From NCBI GenBank assembly GCA_012931725.1, contig CM022955.1, positions 10,008,885 to 10,072,884 on the forward strand: DNA of 64,000 nt, given 5' to 3'. The notes under the pieces were generated by a model. That model was given only the letters and a program-made list of their open reading frames with translations, did not search any database and was not told the origin of the DNA. Every line of letters begins with the position of its first letter. Position 1 is the first letter of the stretch. Positions 55,801 to 64,000 of the stretch are shown piece by piece. Both the position numbers and the translations under genes were made by a program. This stretch comes from Litsea cubeba. Lineage: Eukaryota; Streptophyta; Magnoliopsida; Laurales; Lauraceae.

Positions 55801-56771
55801 CCAACCGTGAGACATTCAGAAACCACAGCAGATAGGTTCATGTCATGCACGTCAGCAGAAAGCTTATCCATTGTCATATGAGTTTCAGTCTTTTGCTTCT
55901 TGAACTTCTTTGGTTTGCGACAGTCATTAGCCATGTGTCCAGCCTTTCCACAGTTGTAGCACTTGCCTTTGAACTTGGTAGGTGCACTCTTTTCACCTTG
56001 AGCTTTCTCTTGGTGCTTCCTCTTTTCTTTTTGGCCTTCTATAACATTAGCCTTTGCCACCATAGGATCTTTACCCTTCTTTTCAGATAGATGGTTGCCT
56101 TCCTCTATCCTTAGACGGACAATTAGTTCTTCAAGATTCATATCTTTGCGTTTATGCTTCAGATAGTTCTTAAAATCCTTCCAAGATGGTGGTAATTTTT
56201 CAATCATAGCAGCCACTTGGAAAGATTCTCCTATGGTCATTCCTTCAACAATGACAGCATGTAGGATTACTTGAAGTTCTTGAACTTGGCTTATGACGGA
56301 CTTACTATCTGTCATTTTGAAATCAAGAAACCTGCCAACTATGAATTTCTTCATGCCAGCATCTTCAGTCTTGTATTTCTTGTCCAAGGAATCCCAAAGA
56401 TCTTTAGCCGATTGGAACACACTATACACATTGTATAATGAGTCTGCTAATCCACTTAGGACATAATTTCTACATAAGAAATCAGCATGCAACCAAGCAT
56501 CTTTGGCCAAAACCTTTTCCTTGTCAGTTTCATCATCACTTACTTCAGGAGCCTTATCCCAAAGAAACTTTGCCAAGTTCAAGGTGGTCAAATAGAAGAG
56601 CATCTTCTGTTGCCAACGCTTGAAATCAGTTCCAGTGAACTTTGCAGGCTTCTCCCCATGAGTGTTACATTGGGTTGGAGTGTTACATTGGCTTGGCAAA
56701 CCTCTTCTAACTTGTCTTAGTTTTTTAGAATTGAAAGTTTCTGATATTCCAATTTCATAAACTGTAACCAA
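52803..56771 (-). CDS. Copia gag-pol polyprotein, intact (1322 codons)
   Basis: One uninterrupted frame carries all Copia domains in order. Gag: FTGTDFKRWQQKMLFYL and a zinc knuckle CYNCGKAGHMANDC (about residues 270-285). Protease: WWVDTGATRHICS. Integrase: zinc region HGRLGHINYDTL...CETC, then DDE core IHTDICDLKF, IRSDRGGEY, GIAERKNRTLKEMM. RT: WIFTKKFKTNGSIDKYKARL, HQMDVKTVFLNGELDEEIYM, SLYGLKQAPKQWHEKF and CLYVDDMLILG. RNase H: YCDANWISDTKDSKSTSGYV, STMESEFIAL and the VRSKDNIADPLTKGL tail. The first ~35 residues (MVTVYEIGISETFNSKKLRQ) may be read from the adjoining intron rather than the element, so the true start is probably further in. An open frame this long implies recent activity. 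The Copia lineage is not resolved. Confidence 0.93.
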   Translation of the reverse strand: MVTVYEIGISETFNSKKLRQVRRGLPSQCNTPTQCNTHGEKPAKFTGTDFKRWQQKMLFYLTTLNLAKFLWDKAPEVSDDETDKEKVLAKDAWLHADFLCRNYVLSGLADSLYNVYSVFQSAKDLWDSLDKKYKTEDAGMKKFIVGRFLDFKMTDSKSVISQVQELQVILHAVIVEGMTIGESFQVAAMIEKLPPSWKDFKNYLKHKRKDMNLEELIVRLRIEEGNHLSEKKGKDPMVAKANVIEGQKEKRKHQEKAQGEKSAPTKFKGKCYNCGKAGHMANDCRKPKKFKKQKTETHMTMDKLSADVHDMNLSAVVSECLTVGNEREWWVDTGATRHICSNRSMFTTYHGVEKEEQLFMGNSSTSKVEGKGKVVMKLTSGKELTLNEVLYVPDIRKNLVSGSLLSKNGFKLVFVSDKFVLTKNDVFVGKGYLQDGLFKMSCLTIAPKSANKVQTSVYLIECSHIWHGRLGHINYDTLRILINLNFIPKITIDPHHKCETCVESKLTRSSFHSVERNTEPLDLIHTDICDLKFVPTRGGKKYFITFIDDSTRYCYVYLLRSKDEAIEVFKHYKNEVENQLSKKIKAIRSDRGGEYESPFEGLCSEHGIIHQTTAPYSPQSNGIAERKNRTLKEMMNAMLLSSGLPQNLWGESLLSANYILNKIPNKKTLKTPYELWKGHQTSYEFLKVWGCLAKVEVPKPKKVKIGPKTIDYVFIGYANNSSAYRFLVHKSEIQDIHVNTIIESRNASFFENMFPYNICLTSSSSKRNLDATTSNHPKQGAIEEEPRRSKRPRTSTSFGPNFLTFMLENEPQTFKEAMSTPESTYWKEAINSEIESILQNHTWELVDLPHGSKTLGYKWIFTKKFKTNGSIDKYKARLVVKGFRQKEGFDYFDTYSLVTRITSIRMLIVIASIHGLEIHQMDVKTVFLNGELDEEIYMEQPEGFIAPGQERKVCKLVKSLYGLKQAPKQWHEKFDNTMLSNGFKINECDKCVYVKNNKKGCVIVCLYVDDMLILGSTMDVIKSTKQMLSNKFDMKDLGVADVILGIKISRTQDGLVLSQSHYIEQVLEKFKAYNITPKRSPVDVNLHLAKNNGISASQLEYSRILGSLMYVMNCTRPDIAYSVSKLSRYTSHPGKDHWTAILRVLGYLKYTQNFGLHYTRYPAVPEGYCDANWISDTKDSKSTSGYVFTLGGAAISWKSSKQTCITRSTMESEFIALDKAGEEAEWLRNFLEDIPNWAKPVPAVSIHCDSQSAIGRAQSSMYNGKSRHIRHRHNTIRQLLSTGVISIDYVRSKDNIADPLTKGLTREQVERLSRGMGLQPLR

Positions 56772-56966
56772 TGATTTCAGGACAAGTGCCAGAATGATCA
56801 GAGAAACTCAATCAGCTCTTGCGGTGCTTCCTTCTCATCTTCAACTTGTTCTTCTTGTTTTCCTACTCATCCTGTTGAGAGTGCCACTCTCTTGGAGTGT
56901 TCCATAATAAATTCACAGGCGATAAATAATGCATATTTCAACTGGAATCCCAGTAGTCATTCTCGG

Positions 56967-59066
56967 TGTAATATCCTGAGTACTTGGGCCTAGGATTGGT
57001 CTGGCCCAGGTAGTATCTTAGTCATAGTCTGACCCAAGTTTTAATGGAAATAGAAGTCCAGACTTTTAGTATAACTTAGCAAGTATCCCACGTGAGTGAA
57101 TTTGGGAAAGAAGGGAGTTGTAAAACAACTCTAAAAAGGAAGTTTGAAAGGAATAGGGAGTTTCTATCTTTCCTCTATATATAGAAAACCAACGACCATA
57201 GTTATATCATATTCATTCTCATTGGAGAAAATCTCTGAGAGCAAACCATTGTGGTTTTCGATTTAGGAGAAGGAGAAGAAGGCGGCTGTTGATGTCAAGT
57301 TCGCGTTCAAAGAAGACAATTGTGTATCAGAGGTGAGTGAATTTTTCTTAATTACTTGTTAATGATGTCCCAGACGATTGGTAATTTTGAGTTAAAAATA
57401 TTTATTAGGGTGAGTTCTATGTCTTTGTCAATGGAAGTAGGTTATATGTCTATTGGGATGATATGAATGACAGTAGGATGCAAATACAGGGAAATCCATC
57501 AAACAGGAAGTCGTTTGATGGAATTCAGAAGCATGGCGTCACTGACACAGTTTGTAGTTTAAGGATAGTGGGACCCACTCCATGATCTGATCTAAGATCA
57601 AGACCTCACATCCTAAAGGGGACATACAGTCGACCATAGTGAAGTTGGACATCTGATATTTGAATCAGTGGGACCCACAGATCAATGCACTCATAGAATT
57701 TCAGGCGTGAAAATCCCAGAAATCACTGTACATGTCGTTTGTAGTTGTGGGACCCACCTATTGATCAGATCAATGATCAAGATCACACATCTGTTCAAGG
57801 ATTCCTAGTCGACCATGGTGTAGTTGACTGATCATGGATTTGGATAGTGGGACCCACTGTACAGTGAACTCCATATATTGTAGGCGTGAATTGCTGTATA
57901 TTGTGTTTTGATGTTGTGTGCCCCAGCGAATGATTCTATGATGAATCAAATTCGTCGGAATGATGTATTAGTCTTGGGCGACCATGGCCTCGATGGCTGA
58001 TCTTGGTATAGCCAAGTGGGACCCACTGGATTTGATCAAGAGATTCAGATATGAATTATTCAGGTACGTGTTCTGTACAGATAGGTAAAGTTGAGAATAG
58101 AAGTATAATTATAAAAATAGACTTGGCATATGTGTAGAAATAATAAATTAATTTCCCTACTTAAGTGAAATCAAGACTTGTGATCAATGTTTAGTTGATT
58201 ATGATTAACTAAATAGGCTGTAATTGACTATTATGAGTAAGGTTGTATTATACATAGCGTGGGCCCACCATATCACTCTATACCAATTTTGATACGAAGT
58301 GGGGGCAACAATCAGTGAAGTATGTATGGGTCGGGTCCACACTACTACTGTGTAAATCATTAATTAATATTTGATTATGAGATATTGTGCACTGGGTCCC
58401 AGATTTGGGATGTTGGACTTGTGTCTGGATGATAGATGGCTTCGGGCCATGATGGCCGTTATAGCGGCGGGTCCTTAATGGACGTGATGAGCCACTTTGA
58501 TGGCTGATCCTTAGTGGACGTGTCTGATGAGACAGGGTCATGGTGACCGGTATACATGTATACGATAAGGCCTTTGAGGCGTGGTGATGTGCATGGGCAC
58601 GGATTGTGTGTGAAAGAATCTAAATAATATTTGATTATTGATTTAGACCTGTTAAACCATGTGATGTTATATTTTATGTGATTTGTGTAATTAGGAATAT
58701 TCATTCACCAGTTGTACTGATATTGTGTTACCCCCTTCAGGTAATCATGCTGCGGGCGGGACAGAACGGAACGATGATCAGCACGTAAATTTCAATATGC
58801 GTGGCTGACAAGAGAGCACGAGAAAAGACAATTTAGTAGTTAAAGGGATTAGCCTGGTTTAGGGATATTATTTAATGTTTTAGTATATTATTGATGCAGA
58901 CCGAACATAGTAAAGTTTGAGTAGTTACAACTAATTGATTAAATGAAATTATTATTTGATTTAAATGCCAAATGCTTATGTGAATTATTTGATGAATATT
59001 TGGTAAATATTACCAAGTTATCACGATCCAGAGATCTGACAGGGCCCCAGGATTTGGGTCGTGACA
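56967..59066 (+). mobile_element. Solo LTR inserted in the LNG-like exon
   Basis: 2100 bp from TGTAATATCCTGAG to GGGTCGTGACA, flanked by CTCGG at 56962-56966 and 59067-59071. A plus-strand TATA box (CTCTATATATAGAAAACC) is near 57172-57189, and GAGGTGAGTG near 57330 resembles a splice donor. Three diverged units of about 180 bp with GTGGGACCCAC and GTCGACCAT(A/G)GTG lie at 57549, 57739 and 57910. No internal region remains. Probably Gypsy; lineage uncertain. Removing it joins the LNG reading frame precisely. Confidence 0.9.
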
Positions 59067-62000
59067 CTCGGTCCAGTCAGGATTCCATCGTTTTCTGTGA
59101 TGTCATCAAGGACTCTATCTATGGAGGTCGTTGGTCATAAGTTGAGAACACTAACAGAGAACTTGCAGATCATGTTCTGATGCATAGACTTCTTGAAGCC
59201 ACTACAGCATCCCCAATCAAGGGATGGAACCTATGTGGCTGGAATTGGCAGAAATCTGAGGATGTCGATGGGTAATGAATCACCAAGAATTCAAGACAAA
59301 CTTATTGAGGCATCATACTGTTGTGGAAATGCTAAAGAATTGCCGAGATCATCATGTGAAGTCAGCTTTGGATCTTTGTTTCCAGCACTGTTGCATACTC
59401 GTCGGTTCTCATATGATGGGCAAGATATACCCCGCACATCTTCTGTTTCTAGAGAAACCTCCAAATCCGTCATGAAGCTCAGAGAGTTCCCAAGGCTGTC
59501 ATTAGATAGCAGGGAATGTTCCATGAGAAGTTCTAACTATAATTTGAAAACAAACAGAATTTTGGAGGATTTGAAGCAGAGTAGCATTGAGAGAAAAGTT
59601 TCCAACAATGGGGACTCAAATGTACAGCAAGATTTAGGCAGTTTTGATCGATATCCAAGTGTTGTTGCAAAACTTATGGGCTTGGAGGCTAAGGCAAATT
59701 CTAGCACAGTTGTTCATGGACAGATCGGTCAGGTGGAATCCCATGCAGATGAAGTTCTTGTTCTTTCTGATGGCAGATCACCAAGACGTATCAAAAAAAG
59801 CAGACACAACCAATGCTCACAGTCCCAGAGGAGCTCTTCCAAGGGGCATGTTTCACCACGACAAAGAAATTCAGAAGTCATGAAGCCCATTTTGAGTTCA
59901 AGATCTCAAATAATTGAAACTGCAAGGTCAAGGCAGTGATAGAAGTTGTAGTCCTCGGAGAACAGCTTTCAGGATCCAGGATACGCATGCAGACAAACCT
60001 CTTGATGTTTTTTATGGTGAATTATCAAGAAAAATCAAAGAAAGCAAACAGAACCAAAGTTCAGGATCCCCAAGGAACTCTTTCAGTGGACAAATTGTGA
60101 ACAGCAAATAAATTCTGAAATCATGAAGCACATTTTAAGACGTAAAAATGAAACTACCCCGTTGAGGCAGCAAGATAGTGGTGAAATAGAAACAACTCTT
60201 CAGATCGAAGACATGCAAGTAATGCCGAAAAATCCTTTATCTAATCACGGTGAAATGGAAAAGGAGGTTTGACGAGCTTGAATTTCAGCAATCCAGCCGG
60301 GATCAAAGAGCTCTTAAGCAAATACTGAAAGCTACTCAAGTGAAGGGATGTATTGACACCGAAGGAGCAGAAGCTTCAGACCACGTTTCTCACAAGAATT
60401 ATGATAGCCAAAACAAAGACAATTTTGATCAGTGTCCAAATTCGGAAAACAAGCAAAATTCAAAAAATTATTGGCTAATTGCATCCCCACCCAGAAGAAC
60501 TAACAAAGAAAGTGATTTTTAGCCTCCAAAAGTAATTAGGAGACCTGAATTCATTGAAAAATCCAGTATTTCTACTTCCTCGGTTATGCCTTTCAACAGG
60601 TCATCAAACTATAATAAGTTTAGGATCATCAATTCAGTGAATAGAAAAAATGTTTCACTGAATAACCAAACTCATAAGGGTCCAATTTCTAAACTCGCAA
60701 TCAGAAAGTCTGGTAGTAGGATTCTCAGCTCTGTGGATAAGAAAACTAATGACTTGAATGAGGCGTATAGATCACAAGAACCTCGGTTACGATCAATTCA
60801 AGATTCATCCAGGCCTCAAACATCAACCAGAGGAAATGTTGGAAGCTTGACAGGTAGTTCGGGTTCTTTGAGCCCAAGAACGCAGCAGAGAAATATTGAA
60901 CTGGAAAAGCGGTGCCCCCTTCCAACCTGTTCAGCGGGGTTGAGCAAACCCAGTAAGCAACAAATTGTGCAGCCAGTAGAGTTGGGCTCTCCAGGCCGAA
61001 AACAGAGACCCAAATTATATTACTTGCAGAAAAATGATGGCCAATCAAGTGAGCTCTGCAGTGATGCAAGGAATTTGAGTAGTGAAGTACTTGTGACTAT
61101 CATGCAATCACAATGCAACATTATCGTGGGTTCAGAGAGATATAGAGAAATTATGAGTCCTGAAAGTCCTCAGAAATACACCACACTTCAATCTAGCATG
61201 GTTACCAGAGCCCATGTCGAGCGGTTGTCGATGACACTGTTTTGACGTTAGAACAGAAGGTATTTGTTTCAACTTTGAACCACAATTTGAGTCACCAAGT
61301 CAAAGAAAATGCATGGTTCAAGTTTTCTTTCTTCCCCTTCGTGTGATCCACCATTAGATGATCTTTTCCGCTCTTCTGGTGGATCTCATATAGGACATGC
61401 CTTCTTAAAATCTTACCTACCCTATTTGATGGTACTGGCTTTACAATTCTGGCTTAGAAATGGACAATTGCAACTAATCATCTACATTGAACAATGGCTA
61501 AATCAGATGCCTAACTCATTTCATGAGTGAATCTTTTCGGGGGTGTCTATTGATTTATAACAGGTCCCATTGTATGGAATAGTTTAAGGAAAAGATGGAT
61601 CTTGTATAGCTACTGGATGAACAAATTGTTCAAGCGAACATTGACTATAGCCTCGTTCATTTTTTTAACTAGTATCTTGTAGGCATGTGTGTTTAACGCA
61701 TGAAACTTCCTAAGGGTGGAATGATTCCGAATAATACATGCAGTGTTTTTTCCTAGCGATAATGTGATCAGAATGATTATGATAGATCTGACTGTGCATA
61801 TGGAGATCCTAAGTGGTTTATATAAAGTAGAAAGACCTTAGAGATGGCTATCAATTATCTGAAGATATTACCATTAACGCCGCTGCTAGAATCCATACCT
61901 TTATCACTGGTTTCCCGATTGCTGACCATCAGTCGTGTTGTTATCATTGACTACAAATTTTCTGTATTAACTTCTTAAATGGGTTTGTTGCTGTTTCCTT

Positions 62001-62313
62001 GTTGTTCTTTTCAGAAATCCATGTTGGGTCATAGTAAAGATGGTTTCTCAGTGGAATTCATAAAAGCTGCCTTCGAACAACCAAGTCCAGTCTCTGTTCT
62101 TGATGTCTCATTTTATGAAGATGGTTTGCCACCATCTCCAGTGAAGAAAGCCTCAAACTCATTCCATAGTGAGTTATCAAACTCGAATCTATATTTTTAT
62201 TAGAAGAATTTTTGCAACTTGGTAGAACTTTTTCTTGCGTTTTATTGCTATACTTGGAAGAACATGCATAATGTAGTTGTTATGTAATGTGGAATGAATA
62301 TCATTCTTTCAAT

Positions 62314-62414
62314 GGATTCACCAATGAGATCATTATTTGAGCTCATCACCTATCAAGAGCTTGGTCAAATCTGACTTCACCAATGAGATCATTATTTGAG
62401 CTCATCACCTATCA

Positions 62415-62445
<31 letters not shown>

Positions 62446-62447
62446 GT
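62314..62447 (+). repeat. Tandem duplication and (TC)n(AC)n microsatellite in the pseudogene intron
   Basis: TTCACCAATGAGATCATTAT through CTCATCACCTATCA is present at about 62318 and again at 62377. The second copy is followed by (TC)n and (AC)n at 62415-62446. Confidence 0.85.
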
Positions 62448-63549
62448 GACCACCCCCACCATCAAGATAAGACCGTTGGATTAACCAAACCTATAAATTG
62501 ACACTGACCAAAAAAATAGTTGGACCATCACCCCAAATCAATTGTGAGATTACCATATCAACTCACTCTGATAAGAGTGGAATTGAGTCTGTGGCAGTAT
62601 GATGGATGATGGTTTTGGTCCAATGGTCTGTGTTGACAAGAAGTGCGGGCTGTATCATTAGTAAAATCGACAATACTAAAGTTGATTTTTTACTATCATC
62701 TCGTATGTTTTTATTAGAAAATTCTAAGTATTTTTAATATTGTCTTCCTTTGAATGATGATTGTGCTGGTTCAAATGATGAGACCCAAAACTCAAATGAT
62801 ATTGCAGGCGAACAGGAGTGGGGTCTTGAAGGTATTGATTCCTTGTCGTATAATATGTGATCCAGTTTCATTTCTAGAATCAAGGACAAGAAATTGGAGA
62901 ACACCAAGTGCCTAATTCGGATGCACAGTGGGCTAGACTTGGATAACTTAGAATCCACATCAGATTTTGGTTCTCTGTGTGAGTACAGGAACCCAGATTA
63001 CAGATACATCTCTGAGATATTGCTAGCATCAGGTCTCCTAGATGAAGACCACAACTTTAGCTCAGTGGCAACTCAACTTCATCCATCAGGCCACCTTATC
63101 AATCCCAACGTGTTCATGGTTTTGGAAGAAATGAAAGCTGGATCCACCTTTAAAAATATACTCCAGTCCAAGGTCAACAAGGAGAAGCTACATTGGAAAC
63201 TCGTGTTTGACACTGTAAATGAAATTCTTATGCTGAGGTTGGAAACTGAAGCTGAGCCTTGGCTTCAAGTTAATAAGCTTTCAGGGTCAATCCCAATTAG
63301 GCGACGACTTGTAAGAGAACTGTGTAGGGAGATTGACTGGTACCAAGCTGGTAAGTCTAATAACTTGATCTTAGGAAATGATGTGATATCTGGACTGGAA
63401 AGGTGGGTTGATTTCCAAAAGGAATCCTCATGTGTTGTGCTTGATATCGAACAACTGATTTTCAAGGATATGCTTGATGAGATAATAAGGCAATTAGCCT
63501 GCAACACAAGCTGAGTAGTAGGAAACATAAGCAATTGTTTGCAGAGTAA

Positions 63550-64000
63550 CTGCACTTAGTTTTTTCCCCCTTCATTTCGTACAACAATGGTGAATGAAAT
63601 TGCACATCATCTGTAGCTTTTCTTTTTAGTATGTATTTAAATGTCTGTACAGGTCTTCCATAATGAATGAATCTCGTTCTAACTAAAGGATTCACAAACT
63701 TATCATATGATGGAACATGATAATTACTTTTCTTAAGTGTCTCTATGTTGTTCTTGTCATGGAGAACTAAATTGGAGTACTTATCAAGAAGAGTTTGTAA
63801 GAAAGAGATGTTGAAACTTCGCTGTGTGAAACTAAGGTGAAAAAGGAAGAAAGGGCCCAATTGGTGGTGTTAGTTTGCCATGAATCCTCTATCAAATATT
63901 TGTTCATAGCTGAATTTTGGAGCAAATATAGAATGCCAATACTAGACAAGAATTCAGGCTTCCTTGTATGCAAAGATTGCCTTTAAGCGTTAGGATTCTT
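63550..64000 (+). other. Region downstream of the LNG-like pseudogene
   Basis: AT-rich, without ORFs above background. The first part is probably the former 3' untranslated region. No further gene is visible before the window ends. Confidence 0.4.

Larger units (their letters stand above)
51300..56700 (-). mobile_element. Ty1/Copia retrotransposon lacking a visible 5' LTR
   Basis: The 3' LTR (51300-52236), polypurine tract and an intact polyprotein gene are present in the right order on the minus strand. Upstream of gag, where a PBS and 5' LTR should be, the sequence turns within about 100 bp into the intron and exon of an LNG-like gene (exon from 56781). A deletion that removed the 5' LTR together with the front of that gene would explain this. 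The right boundary is approximate. Confidence 0.85.
56781..63549 (+). pseudogene. LNG-like: LONGIFOLIA-like (LNG/TRM, DUF4378) pseudogene
   Basis: Family: plant LNG1/LNG2 (TON1-recruiting-motif related) proteins that promote longitudinal cell expansion at microtubules. Seen here: an exon from 56781 after GATTTCAG, with SSCGASFSSSTCSS and LLEC. After the solo LTR come DSIVFCDVIKDSIYGG, RFSYDG, PRLSLDSRECSMRS, PSVVAKLMGLEA (59640-59690) and RALKQILKATQVKG (60310). An intron 61260-62014 (GTATTTG...TTTTCAG) is followed by an exon with EQPSPVSVLD to 62168 and an intron with donor GTGAGT. The last exon (about 62750-63549) has NPDYRYISEILLASGLL, LHPSGHLINPNVFMVLE and RRRLVRELCREIDW (DUF4378). Breaks: stop at 59138, frameshifts near 59190, 59925, 60110, 60275, 61230 and 63500, stops near 60520 and at 62858. 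The first exons are absent upstream. Confidence 0.9.

Noticed and set aside
61979..62203. 74-codon ORF as an independent gene
   Set aside because: It spans the acceptor and donor of the third LNG exon; the EQPSPVSVLD motif shows it is part of the pseudogene.

Overview
The window is nuclear DNA of a flowering plant. Evidence: plant-only Ty3/Gypsy elements of the Tat group (two RNase H domains, an antisense plant-mobile-domain ORF), a Ty1/Copia element, a Sirevirus-type solo LTR, MULE, hAT-like and SINE copies, GT-AG introns, and a broken LONGIFOLIA-family (LNG, DUF4378) gene. The species cannot be read from the sequence. Almost everything is nested transposable elements; I see no rRNA, tRNA or CRISPR.

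Layout. 1-18140: a very large Tat-type element on the minus strand. Its 5' LTR is at 15564-18140; its 3' LTR lies left of the window. Going leftward it carries a repeat-rich leader, an ORF1-like basic region, gag, protease with a G-patch-like motif, RT, archaeal-type RNase H and integrase. Next come two non-coding arrays, then a plus-strand antisense ORF with at least three introns. 18141-33560: an inverted duplication of a second Tat-related element. A plus-strand copy (LTR, gag, protease, start of RT) faces a minus-strand copy (LTR, gag, complete pol). The mirror symmetry includes about 155 bp of sequence outside the LTRs. Inserted in it are a Sirevirus solo LTR (TSD GTAAC), a MULE-like element (9-bp TSD), an hAT-like element (8-bp TSD) and an hAT-like fragment at the centre. 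34764-38936: a complete non-autonomous LTR element coding only for gag (TR-GAG type, TSD ACCCC), with several minisatellites. 39332-46385: small DNA transposons, a 2.36-kb MULE with a transposase N-terminal exon (TSD TAAAATCTA), and a SINE with an 11-bp TSD. 47059-47541: a possible single-exon gene of unknown function. 51300-56700: a Copia element with an intact 1322-codon ORF and a 3' LTR but no visible 5' LTR. 56781-63549: an LNG-like pseudogene, with one exon split by a 2.1-kb solo LTR (TSD CTCGG) and several frameshifts and stops.

The most unusual observation is at 3740-4195. Nine hairpin units there keep the same architecture while both inner and outer stems change in a compensating way (CGAC/GTCG becomes CAAC/GTTG; GCAAG/CTTGC becomes GCGAG/CTCGC, ATGGA/TCCAT and GTGGA/TCCAC). 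Wobble pairs fit only the plus-strand RNA, which is the strand of the spliced antisense ORF just upstream. This looks like a structured RNA 3' region in a plant retrotransposon. All calls are by eye; no database search or folding program was run.
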